From: Nitrosomonas sp.
GTDB taxonomy: Bacteria > Pseudomonadota > Gammaproteobacteria > Burkholderiales > Nitrosomonadaceae
Direction of reading: 5' to 3'
Length of the DNA: 64,000 nt
Assembly (NCBI GenBank): GCA_024281995.1
Contig: JAMWZW010000013.1
Coordinates: 16,915-80,914 of the forward strand
A program made the translations under genes and the position numbers. The notes under the pieces were generated by a model that was not told the DNA's origin, ran no database searches, and was given only the letters and a program-made list of their open reading frames with translations. This document shows, piece by piece, positions 29,793-39,652 of the stretch; position 1 is the first letter of the stretch, and every line of letters starts with the position of its first letter.

Positions 29793-30688
29793 GGAACAAT
29801 CCGCACCGTCACTTGACGGAAAATTTGATGCTGCAACTCGACCACAGCTTCCGATTCAAGCGTCAAACGTACTTCAATGATACGATTATCACGATCCGCC
29901 AGCGGATCAGTATCGTTCAAATCATTTTTCCTGACCAAAAAACCTAATTCTCTGACTTGAGCGTAATAAGCCCGTTTAAAACCAACTGCATGAATACATC
30001 CCGATTGACCTATTTTGACGCGTAATAAGTCTGACTCATAAACCTCGGCAACAACATCTAGCTTGGTTAAATCTGCCATTTCCAGAAAACCTTTGTCACC
30101 AATACGCTCTCCAGCACGAGCATGAATTTTCAATATCGTGCCATCAACCGGCGCTACAATCTGTGTGTTGTTCAACTCTGCTTCTCGAACTTTCAAGTCG
30201 GATTGTGCATGGACGATTTCAGCGGATAAGCGCTTTAAATTGATTTGCGATTGCTCAAAGGCTAAACGTTTGGCATCAGCAAGCGAAATACTGGTTGCAG
30301 AGCTAAGCTCCAATGATTGATAGCGCGAATGTTCTCTTTTATTGAAGGCATGCGCGGCTTGTTCTGCTACTCGCTGCATTTCTAGTACCTTAATACGCGC
30401 TTTAGCGGTTTCAACTTCCGCTTTTTTCTTTATGTGGTCAGACAATACTGCTATTTTTTCTCCGGATTTAACGGAATCGGCTTCCTCAAAAAAGAGTTGC
30501 TCTACACGAGCACCTTCCGGTCCTGCATTATGGGAGATTTTAATTACGCGGGAACGAGGCTCAATTCGTCCTAACGAACCAATTCCTCGTTGAGTATCGG
30601 GTATGCATGCACTTTCCGCCAGGACATTGGAACTGGCTAAAATGAAGCTTGCCGCAGCAAAAATGAAATATTTTATGTAACGATACAT
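29789..30688 (-). CDS. devB: DevB-type periplasmic adaptor (HlyD family)
   Basis: A 299-aa adaptor with an N-terminal signal/anchor (about residues 7-25). It has a biotinyl-lipoyl half-motif (GRIEPRSRVIKIS..), a coiled-coil hairpin (about 85-170) and the second half-motif IVAPVDGTILKIHARAGE near 180-197. It is the first gene of devB-devC-devA. An outer-membrane TolC partner is not encoded here; czcC at 4-5.5 kb belongs to another system. Confidence 0.88.
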   Translation of the reverse strand: MYRYIKYFIFAAASFILASSNVLAESACIPDTQRGIGSLGRIEPRSRVIKISHNAGPEGARVEQLFFEEADSVKSGEKIAVLSDHIKKKAEVETAKARIKVLEMQRVAEQAAHAFNKREHSRYQSLELSSATSISLADAKRLAFEQSQINLKRLSAEIVHAQSDLKVREAELNNTQIVAPVDGTILKIHARAGERIGDKGFLEMADLTKLDVVAEVYESDLLRVKIGQSGCIHAVGFKRAYYAQVRELGFLVRKNDLNDTDPLADRDNRIIEVRLTLESEAVVELQHQIFRQVTVRIVP

Positions 30689-30981
30689 GTATTATTTTTT
30701 TGTAATTAATCTGTCTTTACTGTCACATTTCTCTTGTCGATCTAACTACATTAACGCCATTTATAGTTTATATAAATTAATATTATGCGTGAGGAAATGT
30801 TGATCGTCACGCTGATAATCTTTAATAAGCACTCCCGTACATTTTCACATTGCCCGTTTAGTGTTGTATTGACCATTGAATCAATCCAGCTAATTTCATG
30901 ATCCAACAAAACCACAAACCCATTAGACAGTAATTTCTTGACACACGAGCCGCAGGTCAGGTAAGTTTGCGTCCTCACTGT
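30689..30981. other. Intergenic, no gene recognised
   Basis: AT-rich spacer between the divergent devB and the cobalamin riboswitch. It must contain the promoters of both operons, but no clear consensus boxes stand out. Short frames here lack ribosome sites and family resemblance. Confidence 0.5.
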
Positions 30982-31180
30982 TCAGGTGCTTTCAAGTGTC
31001 ATCTTTAACTTGAAGGTTAAACGGGAAGCTGGTGCGTCATAATCCAATTCAGACAAAGCCAGCACTGCCCCCGCAACGGTAATTGAGTTAACAATTTGCA
31101 TCATGCCACTGTGTGACCGCACGGGAAGGCGCAAATTCGGAATTAATTCCGCTCATCAGTCCGGAGACCGGCCCGAAGTG
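30982..31180 (+). promoter_or_regulatory. Cobalamin (AdoCbl) riboswitch
   Basis: The conserved blocks of the B12 aptamer occur in order: AGGTGC near 30984, the ACGGGAAGCTGGTG block (about 31020-31034), GCACTGCCCCCGCAACGGTAA (B12-box region, about 31062-31083), GCCACTGTG...CGGGAAGGCGCA (about 31105-31133), and AGTCCGGAGACCGGCC ending near 31174. It lies about 150 nt before btuB, so it should repress btuB-btuM-cobO when cobalamin is plentiful. Confidence 0.93.
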
Positions 31181-31328
31181 AACATTACTACAGGATTGCG
31201 GAGGGCAATCAGTGGCATTTTGACCGACTTCTATCCAGATGGGTTCGTTTGTCCATTTGCAAATTTTCTTCCGCATCCGTTAATTTTTCAATTTGACACC
31301 ACGCAGGTATGCGCGAAGGAATCAGAAT

Positions 31329-33179
31329 ATGCAAAAATGCCGTTTCTCTGCATCGGCTGTATTTTGGCTGGGTATAACTACCCATGTATTTGCCGTCAAT
31401 ACCGAACACCAAGAGAAACCAGTAATTGTCACAGCAACACGAACAGCTCAAACGGTGGATTCTGCATTGGCCTCAGTAACAGTAATTACACGTAAAGACA
31501 TTGAACGTCAGCAAGTGCGTTCGATTCAAGATTTGTTCCGTGGTGTGCCAGGAATCAATATCGTCAATCAAGGGGGACCGGGCAAAGCTACTTTTGTTCA
31601 GATGCGTGGCACCGAATCGGATCATGTTTTAGTGATGATTGATAACATCAAAGTCGGCTCCGCCACATCGGGTACAACCGCGTTTGAAAATATCCCTATC
31701 GAACAGATCGATCGTATTGAAATCGTACGGGGCCCGCGTTCCAGTTTATACGGCTCTGAGGCCATTGGCGGTGTCATTCACATTTTTACGCGTAAAGGTG
31801 ATGGCGCCGGACTAAAGCAATATGTTGGTTTTGGCGGCGGTAGCTTCGGTACGTTAGAAGGCTCCACAGGTTTATCATACGGGGGGAAGCAAGGCTGGTT
31901 TAATATGACTGCCAGCGGTATTGGCACTCAAGGATTTAATGCCTGTACCGGTTCTAGTAATGCTGGTTGTTTTGTTGATGTGACGGATCCCACATTGTTC
32001 GATCGCGATGGTTATCGCAATGTCGCCGGTTCAGCTCGTGCTGGGTATCGCTTCAAGAATGGGTTAGAAATTGACGCCAATTTTATGCAATCTGCAGGAA
32101 AAACCCAGTATGACGGTAGCTTTGCCAATAGAGCCGTTCTAATGCAGCAAGTCATCGGCGGTACTGCACGCTATTCCCCGCTTGATTTCTGGCGCATCAG
32201 TCTGATTGGTGGTCGCAGCCGGGAAGATTCGGACAATTTTCTTGGCAGGGCTTTTCAGGATCGATTTAATACCATTCGCGATACAATTTCAGTATTAAAT
32301 GATTTCACCATTAATCCCAATAACTTATTAACGATCGGCATGGATTACCAGAAAGATCATGTCAAAAGCACAGAAGCGTTTGCCGTGAATTCACGGACCA
32401 ACTGGGGAATTTTTGCGCAACATCAAGCAACGATCGCCAAGCACGATTTTCAGTTATCCCTGCGTCACGATGACAACCAGCAATTCGGTAGCCGAGTGAC
32501 GGGTGGGGTGGGCTGGGGTTTTCCGTTGACTGAGAATGTTCGCCTAATCGCCAATTTTGGCAGCGCCTTTAAAGCACCGACTTTTAATGAGCTATATTTT
32601 CCATTTTCTAGCAACCCCAATCTGCGCCCCGAAGATTCACGCAGCTTCGAGTTTGGCACACGCGGCAAGGCTGATTGGGGTAACTGGTCGCTGAATGTTT
32701 ATGAAACTCATATTGATCATCTAATCGCATTTGATGCCGTAACTTTTTCACCTGTAAATATTGACAAAGCTCGTATTCGCGGATTTGAAGGTATACTCAG
32801 CACCCAGATTAAGGGCTGGCAATTCAATACCAATCTGACACTACTTGACCCAGAAAACCGCTCTTCCAGCTTAAATCACGGTAATATATTACCCAGACGC
32901 GCTCAACAGTCATTCCGGTTAGATGCCGATCGTCAGTTTGGTCAACATTATAGACTCGGTGCAATGTTGCTGGTGGAAGGTGAGCGTTTTGACGATCTAA
33001 GCAATACACGAAAACTGGACACTTACGTAAAATTTGACTTGCGTGCGGAATATATTTTAAATAAGCACTGGCGTTTGCAGGGGCGCATTGAAAATTTATT
33101 TAATGAACGTTATGAAACAGCAGCTTTCTTTAATCAACCGGGGCGCAATTTCTTTGCCATGATACGCTATCAACCTTAA
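31329..33179 (+). CDS. btuB: TonB-dependent vitamin B12 outer-membrane receptor
   Basis: Outer-membrane cobalamin importer. The product from ATG 31329 (616 aa) begins with a signal peptide, followed by the TonB-box-like VIVTATRTA, the plug domain (about residues 45-150, IEIVRGPRSSLYGSEAIGG) and a barrel ending NFFAMIRYQP. AAGGA lies 8 nt before this ATG, whereas the longer TTG frame from 31293 has no such site. The upstream riboswitch and downstream btuM and cobO fix the B12 assignment. Confidence 0.93.
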   Translation: MQKCRFSASAVFWLGITTHVFAVNTEHQEKPVIVTATRTAQTVDSALASVTVITRKDIERQQVRSIQDLFRGVPGINIVNQGGPGKATFVQMRGTESDHVLVMIDNIKVGSATSGTTAFENIPIEQIDRIEIVRGPRSSLYGSEAIGGVIHIFTRKGDGAGLKQYVGFGGGSFGTLEGSTGLSYGGKQGWFNMTASGIGTQGFNACTGSSNAGCFVDVTDPTLFDRDGYRNVAGSARAGYRFKNGLEIDANFMQSAGKTQYDGSFANRAVLMQQVIGGTARYSPLDFWRISLIGGRSREDSDNFLGRAFQDRFNTIRDTISVLNDFTINPNNLLTIGMDYQKDHVKSTEAFAVNSRTNWGIFAQHQATIAKHDFQLSLRHDDNQQFGSRVTGGVGWGFPLTENVRLIANFGSAFKAPTFNELYFPFSSNPNLRPEDSRSFEFGTRGKADWGNWSLNVYETHIDHLIAFDAVTFSPVNIDKARIRGFEGILSTQIKGWQFNTNLTLLDPENRSSSLNHGNILPRRAQQSFRLDADRQFGQHYRLGAMLLVEGERFDDLSNTRKLDTYVKFDLRAEYILNKHWRLQGRIENLFNERYETAAFFNQPGRNFFAMIRYQP

Positions 33180-33192
33180 CCAGGACTTCAAT

Positions 33193-33768
33193 ATGATGAA
33201 TTTATCCACTCGCTCTCAAATTATCCTTGGATTGTTACTTGCATTATTGATGATAGTTACCCGTAGCCACCATTTCTCAACAGTACATAACCTAGCAGAT
33301 GCATCCTGGGCGATTTTCTTTCTCGCTGGTTTTTACTTACGTTCTGCATGGCCGTTACTGGGATTCTTTGTTTTAAGCTGGTGGTTGGATTTTGCAGCCA
33401 TCAACTTAGGCAATGTCAGTGATTTCTGCATTACACCCGCCTATGCTTTTCTGTTGCCGGCTTATACCTCATTATGGTTCGCTGGCCGCTGGTACGCTAA
33501 ACAATATCAGTTTAAATGGAATACTCTCATACCGTTCACTATTAGTAGCATCGTAGGCTTGACATTATGCGAATTATTTTCCAGTGGTGGATTTTACTTT
33601 TTTTCGGGACGCATTGCGGAAACAAGTTTCCATGAGTTTGGTGAGCAATTAACCAAATATTTTCCACTTTACATCGAAACATTCGTATTTTATATCGGCG
33701 TCGCCATCATAATGCACTTGCTATTCTCGTTAATTATTCTGCAATCAAAATCCGCAATATCACGATAG
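33193..33768 (+). CDS. btuM: BtuM-family vitamin B12 inner-membrane transporter (solitary ECF S-component type)
   Basis: A 191-aa membrane protein with about six TM segments. It has the HNLADASWAIFFLAGFYLR segment of the BtuM family and a single Cys79 in SDFCITPAY. This matches in position and context the cobalt-liganding cysteine described for Thiobacillus denitrificans BtuM, which supports decyanation of cyanocobalamin. No ECF ATPase or EcfT genes are nearby, consistent with a solitary transporter. It lies 13 nt after btuB in the riboswitch operon. Confidence 0.85.
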   Translation: MMNLSTRSQIILGLLLALLMIVTRSHHFSTVHNLADASWAIFFLAGFYLRSAWPLLGFFVLSWWLDFAAINLGNVSDFCITPAYAFLLPAYTSLWFAGRWYAKQYQFKWNTLIPFTISSIVGLTLCELFSSGGFYFFSGRIAETSFHEFGEQLTKYFPLYIETFVFYIGVAIIMHLLFSLIILQSKSAISR

Positions 33769-33777
33769 GGTGACGTT

Positions 33778-34383
33778 ATGACTGATACTGAGCGTGTGCA
33801 GCGCTATCGCGCACGCATGCAGCGAAAAAAAGAAATCATCGATGCTGCCATTGCGCGTGCGGATCGTAAACAAGGCCTATTGATCATTCTCACTGGCAAC
33901 GGCAAAGGTAAATCCAGTTCGGCATTCGGCATGATAGCAAGAGCACTAGGTCATGGTATGCATGTTGGTGTGGCACAATTCATTAAGGGTCGTTCAGACA
34001 CTGGTGAAGAAGCTTTTTTTCGTAACCAGAAAAACATTGTTTGGCATGTCCTCGGTGAAGGCTTCACTTGGGATACACAAGATCTGCAACGCGATATTGC
34101 AATCGCACAACAAGGCTGGGCTATCGTACAATCAATGTTACATGATCCATCATTTGATTTGATCGTACTCGATGAGTTGACTTATCCACTCAAGTTTGGT
34201 TGGTTGGATTTAACGACGGTACTGCGCGATCTTAAGAATCGCCCCTCTATGCAACATGTCATCATCACTGGTCGTGGCGCACCCGGCGCATTGTGTGATA
34301 GCGCAGATACCGTGACAGAAATGACTGACATTAAACATGCTTTCCGTGCCGGCATTCAAGCACAAGCCGGAATAGATTTATAA
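33778..34383 (+). CDS. cobO: Cob(I)alamin adenosyltransferase, CobA/CobO/BtuR type
   Basis: Transfers the adenosyl group of ATP to corrinoid cobalt. The 201-aa product has the family P-loop GNGKGKSSS at residues 40-48, the VAQFIKG segment and VLDELTYPL. It is the last gene of the riboswitch operon, so imported cobalamin is presumably adenosylated after BtuB/BtuM uptake. No de novo corrin genes are seen in this window. Confidence 0.93.
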   Translation: MTDTERVQRYRARMQRKKEIIDAAIARADRKQGLLIILTGNGKGKSSSAFGMIARALGHGMHVGVAQFIKGRSDTGEEAFFRNQKNIVWHVLGEGFTWDTQDLQRDIAIAQQGWAIVQSMLHDPSFDLIVLDELTYPLKFGWLDLTTVLRDLKNRPSMQHVIITGRGAPGALCDSADTVTEMTDIKHAFRAGIQAQAGIDL

Positions 34384-34413
34384 ATTCTTATGGTCAGTTA
34401 CGTATAGATTACG

Positions 34414-36444
34414 TTAGCGAACATAATCTTCTGGAAATGGTATTTTCATCTGTTCGCGGTTCAACAAACTAACCTGTTGGATCAGTTCATCAATATCCGA
34501 CCACCCTGATTTATCTAACGATGGAATCCAGCGTGCGCGAAGGTAGCCATTTTTGTCTATCAAAAACTCCATATGAGAAGGAATTGCTCCACGGCCGATA
34601 ATATCAGGATGGTTCAATGTTCGGCGAGATAGTGAATAGCTATTTATAATTTCAGAAGCACTCTGAGTAATTATGGGAAAAGGTAATTCATTTGTAATCT
34701 GTGCAAATTCATCAGCATCCAATTCTTTTGTAGGAACACCTAGTATAGCGATATTTTTATCATGAAAACGGCTGTATGTCATTTTAAGCTGCTCGATCCG
34801 ATCTCTAGATTGTGGCCATGAAAAGAGAACTAGCAGTACTATTTTATGTTCACGAAAATCTTGTAATGTTCCACTGCTACCGTCATGACCTGAAAAAGAA
34901 AAGGTCGGAGGTTTTACATAGGCTTTGTTAGGAATAATCTCGGGTGTCAAAATTCGCGCTTGATAGCCTCGAGATAACGCATGAACAAAGTTAACGAGAT
35001 CCCATCGATCTTCATCCGATAAATTTTCAGCATAACCTGGCATATCAGTATTAGCCATACCATAGCTTATCCAGTTATAAAAATCACCAGGTGTATGTTC
35101 GGTAGTATGAGGTTCAGTCAAAAAATCAGGTAACTTGGTTGTCAAAGTACGTGACTTAATGCCATTGCCCATTCCTTGATGACCATGACAATCAACACAG
35201 TATTTCGTATATATTGTTGCACCATTAGCCACTGAAATGACATCAAATGGCACTAGGGGTCTACGATAAGTTTCTGGGTATGCTTGAATAGTTAATGGTG
35301 GTAACGCAACTGCAAGACCTGACACGAAAAGAACAGTAGGTATACTAATTAAATGCTTCCATTTCCAACTGAAGAATTGGCCTAATTTTAAAATAACTAC
35401 AGCAGATAATAAAATCGCTAATCCTATCCAGACTTGTGTAGCTACATTAGGTTTATTCCAAGTCGCATCAATTGAAAATCGAAACGGCAGAGGCCAGTTT
35501 TCAATCAATGCATGCTTGGCAGGGGTATTATTGGCAATTAATGTAGCCAATAATACTAGTAACAGTGCTAAAACAAATTCGATACTTACCCATTTTATTA
35601 TATTTTCTTTAATGTAAGTAGTAGTAACATCTTGGTTCTTACTAATTAATAGAGGCAACCAATAAGCACGCACACGTGAAGCAATTAAAAGAATGATACT
35701 CAGGACAAAAATTTTGGTAACAAGCATCCAACCATATGGCGTCGCCACCAATGCCGCGTAATGATCACCAAACATACGTTCACTTACGATAATACCTGTG
35801 AGAATTATCATTAACATAACAGGCAAAGCTATAGAAGAAAAACGCATTATTGTTCTAAATTTTAAAGAATTTTTAGTATCCTTATTATCTTTCCAATTTT
35901 CATAAAAGATTAATAGGAAACCAGGTAAGGCACCAAACCAAATGCCAGCGAAAACGAGATGAAATACATACGGAATAAATGCCGTTATAGATAGTTCTTC
36001 TGCTGCAGCGTGGCTAGCGAAAGCACCGGCAATGAGTGGCAAGATTGTTATGACCGCGCATAAGATATATCGCCACCTAGTTCTGGGAGTTTTACTAAGA
36101 TAAATAACTACTAGTAATAAAAAAACCGCTAATGAAATTCGCCAAATCCAAATTTGACCTACATAGGTTTCATTTAAAAAGTTTAGCCAAATTTTTTGTT
36201 GTAAAAGACTATCAATATTTCCGGTAACTTGTACTAAAGTTGCTGCTAAAGTGATAAGCAATCCTATTAGAATGCTAACAGCCAACCACGGGAAAAATCG
36301 TTCCAATCGCTCGATCCATACATTAATATAAGATCGCTTTTCTAAATTTATATTGGTAATTATTAGAAAAATACAACTGCCTAATAATACAAGATTTGCT
36401 ACAAGCTGAAACCAGCGTGCAACTACCGCAATAACATCTATCAT
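34414..36444 (-). CDS. CopD - cytochrome c - thioredoxin-fold fusion protein of the amo locus
   Basis: A 676-aa membrane protein in three parts. Residues about 1-390 form a CopD-like multi-helix domain for copper import. Residues about 405-495 form a class I cytochrome c domain with haem motif CVDCH (416-420) and a likely Met ligand in ANTDMPGY. Residues about 510-676 resemble a SCO/TlpA redoxin (GTLQDFREHKIVLLVLFSWPQ), but the usual CxxxC pair is missing, so it is probably not a redox or Cu-transfer domain. It follows copC by 9 nt. The copCD pair downstream of amo genes is known in Nitrosomonas; the fused tail is the unusual part. Confidence 0.83.
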   Translation of the reverse strand: MIDVIAVVARWFQLVANLVLLGSCIFLIITNINLEKRSYINVWIERLERFFPWLAVSILIGLLITLAATLVQVTGNIDSLLQQKIWLNFLNETYVGQIWIWRISLAVFLLLVVIYLSKTPRTRWRYILCAVITILPLIAGAFASHAAAEELSITAFIPYVFHLVFAGIWFGALPGFLLIFYENWKDNKDTKNSLKFRTIMRFSSIALPVMLMIILTGIIVSERMFGDHYAALVATPYGWMLVTKIFVLSIILLIASRVRAYWLPLLISKNQDVTTTYIKENIIKWVSIEFVLALLLVLLATLIANNTPAKHALIENWPLPFRFSIDATWNKPNVATQVWIGLAILLSAVVILKLGQFFSWKWKHLISIPTVLFVSGLAVALPPLTIQAYPETYRRPLVPFDVISVANGATIYTKYCVDCHGHQGMGNGIKSRTLTTKLPDFLTEPHTTEHTPGDFYNWISYGMANTDMPGYAENLSDEDRWDLVNFVHALSRGYQARILTPEIIPNKAYVKPPTFSFSGHDGSSGTLQDFREHKIVLLVLFSWPQSRDRIEQLKMTYSRFHDKNIAILGVPTKELDADEFAQITNELPFPIITQSASEIINSYSLSRRTLNHPDIIGRGAIPSHMEFLIDKNGYLRARWIPSLDKSGWSDIDELIQQVSLLNREQMKIPFPEDYVR

Positions 36445-36453
36445 GTGATCAAA

Positions 36454-36861
36454 CTACATTTTATTTTTTACACTAAAGTCATAACTTGATTCGATGACAT
36501 GACCATCTACTGACATCACCCGATACTGTACTGTATATTGACCTGGCTCAATTTGCGGTATATGTAATATAACGGATTTTGGATCATCCAAAACAACTTC
36601 AGGATTATTTTCAGTTATTGATCTTTTTTTTGAGTCTATCACTGCAACTGACGCATATGCTCCCTCTATTTTTTCATTAAACCACAACTGAACTTGCTTG
36701 GGTGGAGAAGAGAGTGAAGCTCTACGAGGAGGATCAGATTTCACTAGAGTTGCATGTGCCATAACCAAATTTGCATGGAATAGCATTGAAAACGTCACTA
36801 GTAATGTAACTAAAACTGCTATTTTCCTGGTTAAAAATTCTAATAATCGCTTATTCCTCAC
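36454..36861 (-). CDS. copC: Periplasmic copper-binding protein CopC
   Basis: A 135-aa protein with a signal peptide ending MA|HATLVKSDPP, so the mature protein starts with His36 (mature His1), a CopC Cu(II) ligand. The C-terminal MSVDGHVIESSYDFSV supplies the conserved Asp and His of the same site. It lacks the Met-rich Cu(I) loop seen in some CopC proteins. It is between amoD and the copD fusion and probably supplies copper to the ammonia monooxygenase membrane region. Confidence 0.91.
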   Translation of the reverse strand: MRNKRLLEFLTRKIAVLVTLLVTFSMLFHANLVMAHATLVKSDPPRRASLSSPPKQVQLWFNEKIEGAYASVAVIDSKKRSITENNPEVVLDDPKSVILHIPQIEPGQYTVQYRVMSVDGHVIESSYDFSVKNKM

Positions 36862-36968
36862 AATTTTCCTCTCCCTGGATTTTCCTACCTCTTAATCATC
36901 AATTAGATCATCTATATTAAAACGAGTTCAATATAGCATAATCTGATTATCAACAAATATTCAATAAG

Positions 36969-37550
36969 TTACGCTACATTTGTATTATTTTTATTTTTGC
37001 GCATAAAGAAGAAAGCACCAAGAGCAATTACCAATACTATTGGTGCTATGATTGCTGCTTTAGGTGTAGGACGTCCTTCTCCCACTGAAAACGGAAAACG
37101 TGACACATAATCCTGTGCTCCTCCCGTCACCGTCACTAATCCAACAAATTTACCTTTCTCCGGAAAAGTATGTTCCACAGCAATTGATGCCGACGGATAT
37201 ACTTTTGGAGGTAAGTGAAACACCGTTATCGCATCGAGATTCTCTTCTGATCCAGTATCACGAATAATCCTCACTTCCGTCGTCAATGGTCTTAATTCTT
37301 CCTGTATATAGTCCAATGCAATTACTGTCTTGCCAGTCTCCGGTATGTCTTCACAAAATTCTTCTTCTTGCGATAAAGGTTGATACCCTGTAAAGTGCAT
37401 CCGGTATGGCCCTACTGTCAATACGCACATATCTTCCGCCAATGCCAAGCCACCATGCGCTTGCACTTGCGATGTTAATGCCATACTTGTTACTAATACT
37501 AATAATATTGTCAATACTACTTGTTTTACTTCTGCTAATCTTGCTGACAT
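36969..37550 (-). CDS. amoD: AmoD (orf5), membrane-anchored periplasmic copper accessory protein
   Basis: A 193-aa protein with a signal peptide (about residues 8-31, ending VQAHGG), an Ig-like periplasmic domain and a C-terminal TM anchor (about 165-185) followed by RKNKNN. Conserved positions are MC near 41-42, MHF near 51-53, FCEDIP (Cys66) and Asp80. PmoD/AmoD proteins are required for copper-dependent methane/ammonia monooxygenase function and bind copper. The frame is intact, unlike amoE directly upstream. A ribosome site AGGAA precedes the ATG. Confidence 0.9.
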   Translation of the reverse strand: MSARLAEVKQVVLTILLVLVTSMALTSQVQAHGGLALAEDMCVLTVGPYRMHFTGYQPLSQEEEFCEDIPETGKTVIALDYIQEELRPLTTEVRIIRDTGSEENLDAITVFHLPPKVYPSASIAVEHTFPEKGKFVGLVTVTGGAQDYVSRFPFSVGEGRPTPKAAIIAPIVLVIALGAFFFMRKNKNNTNVA

Positions 37551-37634
37551 TATTAAAATTTCCTGTTGTTATTGAATTGTTAGTTGAGATGATTGCCTTC
37601 TTATTCTTTTCATCGTGCTATCTTACTTCCTATC

Positions 37635-38221
37635 TTACTTCTTCTCTGAGCTGCGTGAGGCTATCCACTCCCTGAAACGCCTTGATCTAATCAGTTTATA
37701 CCCAAGTATCGTTGCCAGCAATAGACCGACTACCGGTCCTATCCATGCTCTAAATACTTCCGCATAATTGATCATCTCTACACGTAAATGATATTCATAA
37801 TTAAGTGGTGGAATCCCTTCGGCCGTAACCAATATAAGATATTTCCCTTGATCGAATACATTCTGAGTGCTAATAACGCCATCGTGATATAACGCCAAAC
37901 ATTATGTGCGTGACCGTCTCCCTTCATCAATCTTATTACCTTTAATTACTTTCATTCCAATTGGCATATCGCGCAGCGAGGGATCTACTAGATCTATCAC
38001 GAGTATAGTATTACCTGCCTTAGGTATATCCGTACAGTAATGGCCTTCTTCATCCTCTTGAGGTTGGTAAGTGCTTAGATGAATCATATTCTCGCCGATT
38101 CTACGCATACAGCTATCTTCTTCCATCGCCGCTTTACCATGGGCTCCAACTGTATTGCATAAAGCGCTATTACAAACTCAACAAGAACAGAAATCCTTGT
38201 TTGTGCTATTTGCCTAACCAC
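37635..38221 (-). pseudogene. amoE: AmoE (orf4), AmoD paralogue, frameshifted as written
   Basis: Its parts align with AmoD: signal region, AHGKAAMEEDSCM, NMIHLSTYQPQ, YCTDIP, VIDLVDPSLRDMP, a beta-rich segment, and a C-terminal helix with RSRRFREW. The likely start is GTG 38221, behind AAGGAGG. The frame breaks at least three times: between the signal peptide and AHG (about 38135-38165), near 37918-37923 (one base missing in the GGAGAG run), and near 37887-37892 (one base extra). Repairing these gives a normal protein of about 195 aa. Either true decay or consensus error. Confidence 0.82.
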
Positions 38222-38318
38222 GACAAATTCCTCCTTTGGGTCAGCACCCTTAACTTTGCTTTGCTTCTGTGTTCGCATCTTCTGTGGTGCCGTAAATTTT
38301 ACTGTATTTTCTGCTGAT

Positions 38319-38362
38319 AAAAAAACCGGTACACCGGCTGTCGTTGACAGTGGCGTACCGGT
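38319..38362 (-). terminator. Rho-independent terminator after amoB
   Basis: On the minus strand, an 8-bp perfect stem (ACCGGTAC / GTACCGGT, plus strand 38325-38332 and 38355-38362) has an inner CTGTC/GACAG pairing. It is followed directly by seven T residues (38319-38325 as A on the plus strand). It lies 18 nt after the amoB stop, separating amoCAB from amoE-amoD-copC-copD. Confidence 0.8.
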
Positions 38363-38380
38363 GTTGATACTTGCTTTCGC

Positions 38381-39652
38381 TTATAGCTTCGTGAAGACCG
38401 GTATTACCGCTCCAGCAATACTATTAATATAACGATTGCCTTGTTCATCCCATGTCATCAATAATCCACCAAAACGACTTTCTGGGTCACCCAACAACGC
38501 CATCAAACGTTGTACTTCCCATAATGCGTCTTTAGCTTCCATCTTAACTTCACGGGTCTCTCCTGGTTGAATCGCTCTGTCATCTTCCATCGTCAAACCA
38601 GTCGCTACCAGTTCTCTCGGATAGTCAGGATCTAAGTGCGATTGCCCAAGCTTGTTAACAAAACGCACACCAGCTGTCGTGCGTAGTCCCCCTATGTTCA
38701 CCGGAGAATCTCCATTGTTGGTGATGTCCATCGTTACACGTAATGCACGTCCAGGTACGTCATAGTTCGCATGCGTTACTTTAATCGCTACCGGATTCGG
38801 TGCAATTGGCATCAGGTTCTACTTTGACTCACCTGCCTGAATCGGTACTGTGTAGGGATGTACGCTCTCTGTATAACGATAGCCTCCCCATACCAACGCA
38901 CAGGTCAGTATCGCTACCGCCCACGCCAATTTACGATCAAATGGATCCAGTAACAGTTCATCACCATATGCCAACAGAGTACACCATTTACAGGGTTACA
39001 ACATCGGACGAGCTACAAATGCACCAATCCAGAAACAGCCTAAGCCTAACCATACAATGTGCCAAAACACACCGTTTGAAAAGTTAAACGTCTCCAGATC
39101 CTCAATCGTTTTTCCTGTCAACGTGGTTACAGGGTTAGTAAAGTCATCCCAGCTGCCTGAAATGTTCATCCATGCTGCTGGTCCTGAATAGGGCCCGCAT
39201 CTTTTACGTTCACCATTGCATGCATGTGATGACGGCCTGGAATACGCGCTTTCAGTTTAACTTCAAACTCATAGTCACGGCCAATTACCAGTGGTCCTGA
39301 AAATAAAATGTAGGTTCTCCATTTAACTTGGTGCTCAAACGTACAAATACCGGACTTGGGCTACCTACGTTAAAAAACGCGCGTTCGGGTTTACCTACCG
39401 CACGTGGCCAGTCTTCCGCCAGATGGAATTTCCCTGTCATGGTTGCAATGTCATTGACCTTGGTGACTTTCGGTTGCCATTTCAGGTCATACCATTGAAT
39501 ACTACGCATACGAAGAAATGGTTCTTGTGAACGTTCACCATGCGCCGCCACCGTCTTTACGTCCACCGTTAACGTCAGCGCCAATGATGCCGCTCCTATC
39601 GCAGCTCCGTACAGGCCTAACACTCCCAGCTTAAAAATGCTCTTTATACTCA

